NCBI GenBank assembly: GCA_022796795.1
Contig: JAAWJI010000041.1
Span: forward strand, 1-35,098
DNA length: 35,098 nucleotides
Reading direction: 5' to 3'
Source of the DNA: Lachnospiraceae bacterium
Lineage (GTDB): Bacteria; Bacillota; Clostridia; Lachnospirales; Lachnospiraceae
Under the pieces are notes generated by a model. It worked only from the letters and a program-made list of their open reading frames with translations. It searched no databases and was not told the DNA's origin. How positions within the stretch are numbered: position 1 is the stretch's first letter; each line of letters begins with the position of its first letter. Both the position numbers and the translations under genes were made by a program. Shown one piece after another: positions 23,464 through 31,754 of this stretch.

Positions 23464-23898
23464 ATGTCTATGTTAGTGAAAGTGCTGTTGATCGTTGCGT
23501 TGGTGTTGAGTATTATCATTCCCTTTGGGTATTATTTCCTGGGTGAGAAGAGCCGGAACCGCTATAAGAGATCCATTGGCTGCAACTGCTTTTTCTTCTT
23601 CGGTACCCTGATGCTGGCTACTGTGCTGGTTTTGGGCGGAGAGGTACAGGCTGCTGAGGGAGCGGCAGCTTCCGCAGCAGGACTTGCCACAGGTATGGGT
23701 TATCTTGCGGCAGCACTGGCTACCGGACTTTCCGGTATCGGCAGCGGTATTGCTGTGGCATCCTCAGCCAGCTCGGCTCTGGGAGCGATCAGCGAGGATC
23801 AGAGTATTTTTGGTAAATCCATGATCTTTGTTGCCATGGCAGAGGGTATTGCTCTCTATGGTCTGATCATTTCCTTTATGATTCTGGGACAGCTGTAA
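23464..23898 (+). CDS. V-type ATPase subunit K (rotor ring, c-type)
   Basis: The 144-residue product makes the rotor ring. Residues 4-27 and 40-58 are hydrophobic but lack the glycine-rich repeat and any acidic residue, with a basic loop (GEKSRNRYKRS) between them. Residues 70-109 (GLATGLSGIGSGIAVASS-like) and 117-142 form a standard c-subunit hairpin, with the ion-carrying glutamate E127 in FVAMAEGIALYGL. So only one of the two hairpins appears able to carry an ion. V-Q-A-A-E-G at 61-66 recalls a signal-peptidase site, so the first half might be removed. A GGAGG site lies before the ATG. Ion identity is not clear. Confidence 0.92.
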   Translation: MSMLVKVLLIVALVLSIIIPFGYYFLGEKSRNRYKRSIGCNCFFFFGTLMLATVLVLGGEVQAAEGAAASAAGLATGMGYLAAALATGLSGIGSGIAVASSASSALGAISEDQSIFGKSMIFVAMAEGIALYGLIISFMILGQL

Positions 23899-23920
23899 GC
23901 TTATAAAGGCAGGGATTTCT

Positions 23921-24229
23921 ATGAGAATGTATTTGATCAGCGATAATGTGGATACATTAACCGGCATGCGTCTGGCCGGAGTGGAGGGCGCGGTGGTGCA
24001 CAGGCGGGAAGAGCTGCAGGCAGAGCTGGATAGAGTCTGTGGAGATCCGGAAATTGCCATCGTTGTGCTGACGGAAAAATTTGGCAGGGAATACCCTGAG
24101 CTGATTGACTCCATCCGGTTAAGCCGGAGCCTGCCCCTGTTGATTGAGATTCCGGACCGGCATGGAACCTTGCGGGGAGAGAATTTCATTACCTCCTACG
24201 TCAATGAAGCTGTTGGGGTGAAACTTTAG
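23921..24229 (+). CDS. V-type ATPase subunit F
   Basis: The 102-residue product matches subunit F (NtpG/AtpF), a small soluble protein bound to subunit D in the central rotor shaft. It starts MRMYLISDNVDTLTGMRLAG and has IAIVVLTEKFGREYPELID in the middle and LPLLIEIPDRHG near the end, the usual family landmarks. Length is normal. It follows subunit K by 22 bases and precedes subunit E by 15. Confidence 0.93.
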   Translation: MRMYLISDNVDTLTGMRLAGVEGAVVHRREELQAELDRVCGDPEIAIVVLTEKFGREYPELIDSIRLSRSLPLLIEIPDRHGTLRGENFITSYVNEAVGVKL

Positions 24230-24244
24230 GAAAAGAGGAAGATC

Positions 24245-24832
24245 ATGACAATCGAAGAAAAATTACAGCATTTTAACGATTATGCCATGGAGGATGCCAG
24301 ATTACAGAGCGCGGAGCAGCTGGATGAATACCAGAAGGCTCTGGAGCAGATCTTCCAGGAACATAAAGAAGAAAAACGCCGCCAGGAGGAGCTTCAGATC
24401 AAGACAGAGACGGAGCAGATTATCCGGGAAAACAATAAGGAGTTTTCCCAGGAGCAGACGAAAATCCGGCGGGAAGTGCGTCAGAAGACAGAGGAGCTGA
24501 AGGATAAGCTTTTTGTGGAAATCAAGGACCGTCTGGGCCGGTTCATGGATACGCCTGCCTACAGTGAAATGCTGGTGAGGCAGATGCAGGAGGCCCTGGA
24601 GTTTGCAGCCGGGCAGGAGATGATTCTCTACCTTGATCCGGCAGATTCCTCTAAAAAGATGGAGCTGGAAGCAAAGGTTCAGGCGCCCATTACCGTGAGC
24701 CAGTATTCCTTTTCCGGAGGGATGCGGGCGGTGATTCCGTCCAAAAATATTCTGATCGACCATTCCTTTGAGACCAAGCTTATCGAGGAAAAGGAGCGGT
24801 TTGTCTTTAAAGGAGGGGATATTCTTGGATAG
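24245..24832 (+). CDS. V-type ATPase subunit E (peripheral stalk)
   Basis: The 195-residue product is a long charged coiled coil in its first half (EEKRRQEELQIKTETEQIIREN), then a globular C-terminal part ending GGMRAVIPSKNILIDHSFE and FKGGDILG. This is typical for subunit E, which forms the peripheral stalk with G/H and binds the A/B head. Its last eight bases overlap the start of subunit A, whose ribosome site lies inside this gene. The gene begins 15 bases after subunit F. Confidence 0.92.
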   Translation: MTIEEKLQHFNDYAMEDARLQSAEQLDEYQKALEQIFQEHKEEKRRQEELQIKTETEQIIRENNKEFSQEQTKIRREVRQKTEELKDKLFVEIKDRLGRFMDTPAYSEMLVRQMQEALEFAAGQEMILYLDPADSSKKMELEAKVQAPITVSQYSFSGGMRAVIPSKNILIDHSFETKLIEEKERFVFKGGDILG

Positions 24833-26591
24833 AACAGGCGTAATCTACGGGATCAATGGTCCTGTGGTATACATTAAGGGAAATACGGAATTTAAGATGG
24901 CAGAAATGGTCTATGTGGGCCAGGAACGGCTGGTAGGCGAGGTCATCGGCCTTGACAAGGAACAGACTACTATCCAGGTTTTCGAGGAGACCACTGGTTT
25001 GAAGCCGGGAGAGCTGGTAACTGCCACCGGAGACGCTATTTTTGTCACTTTGGCTCCGGGAATTTTGAATAACATTTTTGACGGCATTGAGAGGCCTTTG
25101 AGTGAAATTGCAAAGGAGTCCGGCGCTTTTATCAGCCGGGGAACCCATGTAACCTCTCTGGATGAGGAGAAGCTGTGGAAGGCCCATATTACCGTAAAGC
25201 CCGGAGACATGGTCTACGGCGGCACCGTTATCTGCGAGGTGCAGGAGACGGCTGCTATTGTTCACCGCTGCATGGTTCCCCCTGAGGTGGAGGGCACTGT
25301 GCTCCAGGTAGTGCCGGACGGCAGCTACACCATCCGGGAGCCCTTGGTGACTGTTCAGTGTATGGACGGTTCCGAGAAGAAGCTGTCCATGGCTCAGAAA
25401 TGGCCCATCCGGGTGCCCCGGCCTACCCAGAAGCGGTATGCATGCACCAAGCCTCTGATTACTGGACAGAGGATTCTGGATACGCTGTTCCCTATAGCCA
25501 AGGGAGGAACGGCAGCTGTGCCCGGGGGCTTTGGTACGGGAAAGACCATGACGCAGCATCAGATTGCCAAGTGGTCTGATGCGGACATTATTGTGTATAT
25601 TGGCTGCGGAGAGCGGGGAAATGAGATGACTCAGGTTCTGGAGGACTTTTCCAAGCTTATTGATCCTAAATCCGGAAATCCTCTGATGGACCGGACCACC
25701 CTCATCGCCAATACCTCCAACATGCCTGTGGCGGCCCGTGAGGCCAGTATCTATACAGGCGTGACACTGGCGGAATATTACCGGGATATGGGATATGACG
25801 TGGCTATTATGGCAGATTCCACCTCCCGCTGGGCAGAGGCTTTGCGGGAGCTTTCCGGCCGTCTGGAGGAGATGCCGGCGGAGGAGGGCTTCCCGGCCTA
25901 TCTGGCTTCCCGTCTGTCCGCCTTTTACGAGCGGGCCGGCATGATGCTGAACCTGAACGGCAGTGAGGGCAGTGTTTCCATAATCGGAGCCGTATCCCCC
26001 CAGGGAGGCGACTTCTCCGAGCCTGTAACCCAGAATACCAAGCGGTTTGTGCGCTGCTTCTGGGGACTGGATAAGTCCCTAGCCTACGCGCGCCACTTTC
26101 CGGCTATCCACTGGCTCACCAGCTACAGCGAGTATCTGGGGGATCTTGCGCCCTGGTACAAGGATCATGTGTCCAAGGATTTTGTAGATTGCCGGAATCA
26201 GCTGGTGGCGATCCTGAACCAGGAGAGCAGCCTTATGGAGATCGTAAAGCTTATCGGAAGCGATGTGCTGCCCGACGACCAGAAGCTGGTGCTGGAGATT
26301 GCCCGTGTGATTCGTCTGGGCTTTCTGCAGCAAAACGCCTTCCATCCGGACGACACCTGCGTCCCCATGGAGAAGCAGCTTAAGATGATGCAGGTGATCC
26401 TGTATCTGAACGGAAAGGCCAAAGCGCTGGTGACTATGAATATGCCTATATCCGTGCTGAAATCAGAGAATATCTTTGAGAAGGTTATTGCCATGAAATA
26501 TGATATTCCCAATGATAAGCCGGAACTGTTTGACGCCTATATGAAAGATATCGACACGTTCTATGAGCGTGTTCTGGAAAAGAATGCGTAA
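24825..26591 (+). CDS. V-type ATPase catalytic subunit A
   Basis: The 588-residue catalytic subunit begins DRTGVIYGINGPVVYIKGN after the start codon. It has the P-loop VPGGFGTGKTMTQHQ, the A-subunit-specific insertion around residues 110-190, and ADSTSRWAEALRELSGRLEEM with catalytic-site residues. It hydrolyses or makes ATP at A/B interfaces. The start is a TTG at 24825, seven bases after AAGGAGGGG (24810-24817). The alternative upstream ATG would add 19 unrelated residues and lacks a site. The overlap of eight bases with subunit E implies translational coupling. Length is typical. Confidence 0.96.
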   Translation: MDRTGVIYGINGPVVYIKGNTEFKMAEMVYVGQERLVGEVIGLDKEQTTIQVFEETTGLKPGELVTATGDAIFVTLAPGILNNIFDGIERPLSEIAKESGAFISRGTHVTSLDEEKLWKAHITVKPGDMVYGGTVICEVQETAAIVHRCMVPPEVEGTVLQVVPDGSYTIREPLVTVQCMDGSEKKLSMAQKWPIRVPRPTQKRYACTKPLITGQRILDTLFPIAKGGTAAVPGGFGTGKTMTQHQIAKWSDADIIVYIGCGERGNEMTQVLEDFSKLIDPKSGNPLMDRTTLIANTSNMPVAAREASIYTGVTLAEYYRDMGYDVAIMADSTSRWAEALRELSGRLEEMPAEEGFPAYLASRLSAFYERAGMMLNLNGSEGSVSIIGAVSPQGGDFSEPVTQNTKRFVRCFWGLDKSLAYARHFPAIHWLTSYSEYLGDLAPWYKDHVSKDFVDCRNQLVAILNQESSLMEIVKLIGSDVLPDDQKLVLEIARVIRLGFLQQNAFHPDDTCVPMEKQLKMMQVILYLNGKAKALVTMNMPISVLKSENIFEKVIAMKYDIPNDKPELFDAYMKDIDTFYERVLEKNA

Positions 26592-26603
26592 GGGGGAAGC
26601 ATC

Positions 26604-28013
26604 ATGTCAATTCAATATTTGGGTTTAAGTGAGATCAACGGTCCTCTGATCGCGCTGGAGGGCGTGCAGGACACCTCCTATGAAGAAATAGTAGAGATTA
26701 CCATAGACGGAAAAAAACGGGAGCTGGGCCGGATTGTAGAGTGCTATGCAGATAAGGCTGTGATCCAGGTATTTGGAGGGACAGACAATATGTCTCTTCG
26801 GAATACCCATACCAAGCTGACAGGACATCCCATGGAAATCGCCCTGTCTGCAGATATCCTAGGAAGGACCTTCAATGGGATCGGAGAGCCCATTGACGGC
26901 CTGGGAGAGGTGGTATCAAAGATCCGCCGCAATGTCAACGGCCAACCCATGAACCCGGTTACCCGGGAATATCCGCGAAATTATATCCGCACCGGATTTT
27001 CCGCCATCGACGGGTTGACTACCCTGATCCGGGGGCAGAAGCTGCCCATTTTCTCCGGAAACGGCCTGCCCCACGATCAGCTGGCGGCTCAGCTGGTGAA
27101 GCAGGCGTCTCTGGGAGAGGATTCCCAGGAGGAATTTGCCATTGTGTTTGCAGCTATGGGCGTTAAGCATGATGTGGCTGACTTTTTCCGCCGGGCTTTT
27201 GAGGAGAGCGGCGTATCAGAGCATGTAGCCATGTTCCTGAACCTGGCCAACGATCCGGTGGTAGAGCGTCTCATTACCCCCAAGGTAGCGCTGACAGCAG
27301 CGGAATATCTGGCTTTTGAGTGCGGCATGCATATTTTGGTAGTGCTGACAGATATGACCTCCTTTGCGGAGGCCATGCGCGAGGTGTCCTCCTCTAAGGG
27401 AGAGATCCCTTCCCGAAAGGGCTATCCAGGCTACCTGTACAGCGAGCTGGCCACCATCTATGAGCGGGCCGGCATTATTCAGGGCTCTAAAGGTTCTGTA
27501 ACCCAGATCCCTATCCTGACCATGCCCAATGACGATATTACCCATCCTATTCCGGATTTGACCGGGTATATTACAGAAGGACAGATTGTACTGGACCGAA
27601 ACCTGCACGGGCAAAATATCTATCCGCCCATCAGCGTATTGCCCTCCCTGTCCCGTCTCATGAAGGATGGGATCGGCGCAGGCTTTACCCGGGAGGATCA
27701 CCAGGATCTGGCCAATCAGCTCTTTTCTGCCTATGCCAAGGTGGGAGACGCCAGAGCCCTGGCGTCCGTCATCGGAGAGGATGAGTTGTCCCCCACAGAC
27801 AAGAAATATCTGGAATTCGGCCGCGCCTTTGAGGAGGAGTTTGTGGGACAGGGACAGGATGAGAACCGTACCATCCTGGAAACCCTGGATATTGGCTGGA
27901 AGCTTCTGCATCTCCTGCCAAGAGAAGAGTTGGATCGCATCGATACAAAGATCCTGGATAAGTACTATACGATGTCAGAAGAAAATCAAGGGGGAACCCA
28001 GGGAACGCTGTGA
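26604..28013 (+). CDS. V-type ATPase subunit B
   Basis: The 469-residue product is the non-catalytic B subunit. It has [21 protein letters not shown] at the place where A has its P-loop, with the lysine of the Walker motif absent, as expected. Other landmarks are [34 protein letters not shown] and [17 protein letters not shown]. It follows subunit A by 12 bases with an AAGGGGG site. Length is normal for bacterial B subunits. Confidence 0.96.
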   Translation: MSIQYLGLSEINGPLIALEGVQDTSYEEIVEITIDGKKRELGRIVECYADKAVIQVFGGTDNMSLRNTHTKLTGHPMEIALSADILGRTFNGIGEPIDGLGEVVSKIRRNVNGQPMNPVTREYPRNYIRTGFSAIDGLTTLIRGQKLPIFSGNGLPHDQLAAQLVKQASLGEDSQEEFAIVFAAMGVKHDVADFFRRAFEESGVSEHVAMFLNLANDPVVERLITPKVALTAAEYLAFECGMHILVVLTDMTSFAEAMREVSSSKGEIPSRKGYPGYLYSELATIYERAGIIQGSKGSVTQIPILTMPNDDITHPIPDLTGYITEGQIVLDRNLHGQNIYPPISVLPSLSRLMKDGIGAGFTREDHQDLANQLFSAYAKVGDARALASVIGEDELSPTDKKYLEFGRAFEEEFVGQGQDENRTILETLDIGWKLLHLLPREELDRIDTKILDKYYTMSEENQGGTQGTL

Positions 28014-28052
28014 TTTCGCCTGAAAGGATAACAAAGAAATGGAGGCGGCCTT

Positions 28053-28670
28053 ATGGATATAAGGACATTTCCGACCAAGGGAAACCTGATATTGGCAAAG
28101 AATTCTCTGGAGCTGGCGCGTCAGGGCTATGAGCTTATGGATAAGAAGCGGAATATTCTCATCCGGGAGCTCATGGGGCTGGTGGATCAGGCCAAGGATA
28201 TTCAGGCGGAGATCCGTTCTACCTTTACCGATGCGTATCAGGCTCTTCAGAGGGCCAACATCGAGCTGGGGATCAGCTTTGTGGCGGATATTGCCCAGAC
28301 TGTGCCTGTAGAGGATTCCGTGGAAGTGAAGACTCGAAGTATTATGGGAACGGAAATTCCCCTGGTCCGCTGTGAGCCCAGAGCTACAGAGCCGGTTTAC
28401 GGATTTTACAGCACCAGGGAGTCCCTGGATATTGCCCGGGTATCCTTTGAGCGGGTGAAGGAGCTGACGGTAAAGCTTACTATGGTGGAAAATTCCGCTT
28501 ATCAGCTTGCAGCAAATATCAAGAAAACACAGAAACGGGCCAATGCTCTGAAAAATATTACGATTCCCACCTACGAAGCTCTGACAAAAAGCATTACCAA
28601 CGCTCTGGAGGAAAAGGAGCGGGAGGAATTCACCCGGCTTAAGGTGATTAAGAGGATGCATGGAGGGTGA
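28053..28670 (+). CDS. V-type ATPase subunit D (central rotor shaft)
   Basis: The 205-residue product begins MDIRTFPTKGNLILAKNSLELARQGYELMDKKRNIL and is helical throughout, matching subunit D, the long antiparallel coiled coil that turns inside the A/B head. The C-terminal helix includes KKTQKRANALKNITIPTYEA, a strongly conserved stretch. It ends the operon. A GGAGG site lies five bases before the ATG, and a terminator follows at 28711-28743. The complement G/H, C, I, K, F, E, A, B, D is a complete bacterial V-type enzyme. Confidence 0.95.
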   Translation: MDIRTFPTKGNLILAKNSLELARQGYELMDKKRNILIRELMGLVDQAKDIQAEIRSTFTDAYQALQRANIELGISFVADIAQTVPVEDSVEVKTRSIMGTEIPLVRCEPRATEPVYGFYSTRESLDIARVSFERVKELTVKLTMVENSAYQLAANIKKTQKRANALKNITIPTYEALTKSITNALEEKEREEFTRLKVIKRMHGG

Positions 28671-28710
28671 GGCTCCTGTAACAGAATAAAAGAGAAATAA
28701 GAATCGTGGT

Positions 28711-28743
28711 AAGGCTGTTCCGAAAATAACCGGAGCAGCCTTT
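28711..28743 (+). terminator. Terminator of the V-ATPase operon
   Basis: A 12-bp stem with one G-U pair (AAGGCTGTTCCG at 28711-28722 with CGGAGCAGCCTT at 28731-28742) encloses an 8-base loop. The T-run after it is short (TTT), so termination may be partial. Confidence 0.75.
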
Positions 28744-28810
28744 GTGCTGTGCGGCATGGGGCGCGTGTATTCCCTTGTCCACTGAGGATAGGGTAAAATA
28801 CAGGTTACTT

Positions 28811-28971
28811 TTCACACCCACGTCAATCACTCCGCTGATTGGCGTGGAGCCAATACAGTTATAGGGCTGAAGGGACTGTCCCTGGCCGAAGGCGACTTTA
28901 AATGGGCAGTCCCTGTTACAATTCGCACCCTTATATATTAAAAACTTTTCAAAAACTGGCGTGGGTGTGAA
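28811..28971. repeat. Inverted-repeat element with nested hairpins (MITE-like)
   Basis: TTCACACCCACGTCA (28811-28825) and TGGCGTGGGTGTGAA (28957-28971) are inverted repeats with one mismatch, enclosing 161 bases. Inside are a perfect hairpin (ATTGGC at 28838-28843, GCCAAT at 28849-28854) and an 11-bp hairpin (AGGGACTGTCC at 28871-28881 with GGGCAGTCCCT at 28904-28914, one G-U pair). GTTACTTTTCACACCC at 28804-28819 recurs imperfectly inside as GTTACAATTCGCACCC. No protein is encoded. It could be a small non-autonomous mobile element or a structured RNA. No target duplication is obvious. This element fills most of the 402-base gap between subunit D and the Uma2 gene. Confidence 0.65.
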
Positions 28972-29019
28972 TTGCAACAAATACAGGATAAAATTAGAGT
29001 TTTAAGTTAAGGAAAGTGT

Positions 29020-29048
29020 TTGTAATTCCTATAAATATTGCCTATAAT
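29020..29048 (+). promoter_or_regulatory. Promoter of the Uma2-family gene
   Basis: TTGTAA (29020-29025) and TATAAT (29043-29048) are separated by 17 bases. The -10 is perfect and the -35 is weak. The start codon is 25 bases later, after a GGAGGTG site. Confidence 0.6.
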
Positions 29049-29072
29049 AGAATCAAGAATGGAGGTGCAAGG

Positions 29073-29606
29073 ATGGATGCAGTGAGAAAAGAAGAGATTT
29101 ATACGATAGATGATATCTATGCGTTGCCGGAAGGGGAACGAGCAGAACTGATTGATGGGAAAATTTATTATATGTCTCCACCGAGCAGGACGCATCAAAG
29201 GATTAGTGGCAAGCTTTATCAAACAATAGCGAATTATGTGGATAGTAAAGGTGGAAAATGTGAGATATATGCTGCTCCATTTGCGGTATTTTTGAATAAA
29301 GATGACTTGAATTATATTGAACCCGATATTTCTGTTATTTGTGATTTATCCAAGATGGATGATAAAGGATGTCACGGTGCGCCGGATTGGGTGATTGAAA
29401 TCGTATCGCCTGGAAACAAGCCTATGGACTACTTTACGAAATTGTTTAAATATGGAATGGCAGGGGTTAGGGAGTATTGGATTGTTGATCCTGCGAAAGA
29501 GATGGTTATGGTGTATAGATTTGAAAAAGAGACGATGGAAGAGTACCTTTTTGGAGAAAATATACCAGTCGGGATATATGAAGACTTATCAATAAAAGTT
29601 CAGTAA
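29073..29606 (+). CDS. Uma2-family (DUF820) PD-(D/E)XK nuclease-like protein
   Basis: The 177-residue product matches the Uma2 family: an N-terminal YTIDDIYALPEGERAELIDGKIYYMSPP, a middle EIYAAPFAVFL, then YIEPDISVICD and the core PDWVIEIVSPGNK, and KLFKYGMAGVREYWIVDP near the end. The Asp of EPD and the Glu and following residues of VIEIVSP are the likely catalytic set. Family members are abundant in cyanobacteria and scattered in Firmicutes, and their biological role is not settled. The ATG at 29073 is chosen because GGAGGTG lies at 29061-29067. The gene is more AT-rich than its neighbours and sits beside the inverted-repeat element, which suggests transfer. Confidence 0.88.
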   Translation: MDAVRKEEIYTIDDIYALPEGERAELIDGKIYYMSPPSRTHQRISGKLYQTIANYVDSKGGKCEIYAAPFAVFLNKDDLNYIEPDISVICDLSKMDDKGCHGAPDWVIEIVSPGNKPMDYFTKLFKYGMAGVREYWIVDPAKEMVMVYRFEKETMEEYLFGENIPVGIYEDLSIKVQ

Positions 29607-29643
29607 TTTGCGTTTTAAAATAAGGAGAGGTTAATGAAACGTC

Positions 29644-29677
29644 AAAAAGAGAGAGCTGAAAGGCTTTTCTCTTTTTT
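29644..29677 (+). terminator. Terminator of the Uma2-family gene
   Basis: An A-rich left arm (29644-29656, ending GAGAGC) pairs with GCTTTTCTCTTTTTT (29663-29677) with one bulged base. The right arm forms its own T-run, so it is a likely intrinsic terminator. Confidence 0.7.
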
Positions 29678-29782
29678 GCTTGTCAGATGAACAAATTTCA
29701 GGTATACTGGCAGAGAGTATCATGGAAGAAACCCGCTTAAAGAGCGGGAGTTTACGAAGGCAGATGAGAGGAAGGAATAGAA

Positions 29783-30244
29783 ATGAGTGAGTGGGAGATG
29801 CTTCTCCAAAATCGGATTTTGATTACGGCGGTGACAGGCTGGTTTGTGGCACAGGTTTTGAAGACTTTGATTCATATGATGATGACAAAAACCTTTGATC
29901 CGGAACGCCTGGTAGGCTCCGGAGGGATGCCAAGCTCCCACTCTTCCACGGTGTGCGCCATGGCCACCGCATCCCTGAGAAGCTATGGGGCCGGAAGCTT
30001 TGAGTTTGCCGTGACAGCCATTGTGGCGATTATAGTCATGCATGATGCTATGGGAGTGCGGCTGGAGACAGGCAAGCAGGCCAAGCTGCTCAATGAGATC
30101 ACGGCGGCCTTTAAGACTCTGGAGGGAGCGTCTTTTTCTTCCGGATTTTCCAGCCAGCGGCTCAAGGAGTTTGTGGGACATACGCCGTTGCAGGTCTTTG
30201 CAGGGGCGATTCTGGGAATTTTGATCGGAGCGCTTATGTCATAG
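29783..30244 (+). CDS. DUF212-family membrane protein (divergent PAP2 type)
   Basis: The 153-residue product has about four membrane segments and the family signature VGSGGMPSSHSSTVCAMATA followed by VMHDAMGVRLETGKQAK. The P-S-S-H block resembles the acid-phosphatase motif of PAP2 enzymes, but the family (like B. subtilis YuiD) lacks the full set and its activity is not known. It starts well after the Uma2 gene with a GGAAGG-type site before the ATG, and lies 76 bases upstream of citrate synthase. No functional link to either neighbour is evident. Confidence 0.9.
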   Translation: MSEWEMLLQNRILITAVTGWFVAQVLKTLIHMMMTKTFDPERLVGSGGMPSSHSSTVCAMATASLRSYGAGSFEFAVTAIVAIIVMHDAMGVRLETGKQAKLLNEITAAFKTLEGASFSSGFSSQRLKEFVGHTPLQVFAGAILGILIGALMS

Positions 30245-30256
30245 AGGGGAATCAGG

Positions 30257-30286
30257 CCTGTTGTGGCAACAGGAGACATTATGTCT
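30257..30286 (+). promoter_or_regulatory. Two adjacent small hairpins before citrate synthase
   Basis: CCTGTTG/CAACAGG (30257-30263 and 30267-30273) and AGACAT/ATGTCT (30274-30279 and 30281-30286) are perfect stems lying next to each other. The T-run after them is weak (TTT). They could be a partial terminator of the DUF212 gene or leader structures of citrate synthase. No clear promoter is visible. Confidence 0.4.
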
Positions 30287-30319
30287 TTGGTGTGTTTATT
30301 ATAGAGAGGAGAGCTGATT

Positions 30320-31702
30320 ATGAAAGAAGACATCATGAATTTGGATGAGAGGTTTGACAGGCTGGAGGAGTACAGCCGCATATCCGGCGCCATTGATTTG
30401 TCCTTGTACCTGGAGTACGATGTGAAGCGGGGGTTGCGTGATTTTAACGGCAAGGGTGTGCTCACCGGTCTGACAGAGATTTCTGATGTGGTGGGCTACT
30501 CTATTGCCCGTGGAGATAAGACGCCCATAGACGGAGAGCTGTACTATCAGGGATATCCGGTGAGGGATCTGGTAAATGGCTTTGCTAACCGCAGATTTGG
30601 CTTTGAGGAGATTACCTATACCCTGCTCTTTGGACGGCTGCCCACTCCGCCTCAGCTGGAGGAATTTCTGGATATTTTGGGAGAGCTTAGGGATCTGCCG
30701 GATACCTTTGTGCGGGATGTGGTTATGAAGGCCCCCAGCTCCAATATGATGAATACTCTGCAGAAATGCGTGCTGACCCTGTATTCCTATGATGACAACC
30801 CAGAGGATATCGGGATCCGCAATGTGCTGCGCCAGTCTATGCAGCTTATTGCTCAGTTTCCCCTGATTACAGTATACGGCTATCACGCCTACCGGCATTA
30901 TCGTCTGGACAAGAGTCTGGTGATCCGCAATCCCAAAAAGGATCTCTCCACAGCGGAAAATATCCTTCGGCTTCTGCGAAAGGACGCCTCCTACACAGAC
31001 CTGGAGGCCAAGGTTCTGGATGTGGCGCTGGTACTCCATGCAGAGCACGGCGGCGGTAATAACTCCACCTTTACCAACCATGTGGTGTCTTCCTCAGGCA
31101 CAGATACCTACTCGGCAATGGCAGCTTCTCTTGGCTCCCTGAAAGGACCCAAGCACGGCGGCGCCAACCTGAAAGTGCAGGAGATGTTTGACGATATCAA
31201 GGAGCATGTGACAGACTGGAAAAATGAGGATATGATTCATGAGTATCTGCAGAAGATTTTGAACAAAGAGGCTTTTGATCAGACAGGCCTGATCTACGGC
31301 ATGGGCCATGCCGTGTATACGGAGTCTGATCCCCGCGCCGTGATCCTGAAAGAATACGCCCAGAAGCTTTCCGTGGAGAAGGGCCGGGATGAGGAGTTTG
31401 CCCTCTATAATCGGGTGGAGCGGATCGCCAAGGACTGCATCATGGCCGGACGCAGGATCCACAAGCCGGTTTGCGCCAATGTGGATTTCTACAGCGGCTT
31501 CGTATACCATATGCTGGGACTTCCCAAGGAGCTCTATACCCCCATCTTTGCCATCTCCCGTATATCCGGATGGAGCGCTCACCGCATTGAGGAGCTGGTA
31601 AATGGAGCCAAGATTATCCGTCCGGCCTACAAGTATGTGGGGAACCACAGGCCTTACGTGGATATTGACGACAGGGAAGAGGCGTTTCGGGGGTTGGATT
31701 AG
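30320..31702 (+). CDS. Citrate synthase
   Basis: The 460-residue product condenses acetyl-CoA and oxaloacetate to citrate. Diagnostic blocks are VLHAEHGGGNNSTFTNHVVSS, ASLGSLKGPKHGGAN and the family signature GMGHAVYTESDPR, which holds a catalytic histidine. The catalytic aspartate lies in the late region near CANVDFYSGFVY. The length fits the form common in Clostridia, which has an extended N-terminus compared with the 370-430 residues of other bacteria. GAGGAG at 30305-30310 supports the chosen ATG. No aconitase or isocitrate dehydrogenase gene is adjacent. In an anaerobe it probably feeds glutamate synthesis through a partial oxidative branch. It could also use propionyl-CoA, which sequence alone cannot exclude. 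Confidence 0.94.
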   Translation: MKEDIMNLDERFDRLEEYSRISGAIDLSLYLEYDVKRGLRDFNGKGVLTGLTEISDVVGYSIARGDKTPIDGELYYQGYPVRDLVNGFANRRFGFEEITYTLLFGRLPTPPQLEEFLDILGELRDLPDTFVRDVVMKAPSSNMMNTLQKCVLTLYSYDDNPEDIGIRNVLRQSMQLIAQFPLITVYGYHAYRHYRLDKSLVIRNPKKDLSTAENILRLLRKDASYTDLEAKVLDVALVLHAEHGGGNNSTFTNHVVSSSGTDTYSAMAASLGSLKGPKHGGANLKVQEMFDDIKEHVTDWKNEDMIHEYLQKILNKEAFDQTGLIYGMGHAVYTESDPRAVILKEYAQKLSVEKGRDEEFALYNRVERIAKDCIMAGRRIHKPVCANVDFYSGFVYHMLGLPKELYTPIFAISRISGWSAHRIEELVNGAKIIRPAYKYVGNHRPYVDIDDREEAFRGLD

Positions 31703-31754
31703 CTAGAATAATCCAGGGGATATTGCTTGTAGTTTGCTTACAAGGAGATTTTCG

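Noticed and set aside
28811..28971. CRISPR-like or riboswitch interpretation of the repeated CACACCC motifs
   Set aside because: There are only three imperfect copies in mixed orientation without regular spacers, and no downstream gene fits a riboswitch. An inverted-repeat element explains it better.
30299..31081. 260-codon reverse reading opposite citrate synthase
   Set aside because: Antisense to a certain gene and without start signals.
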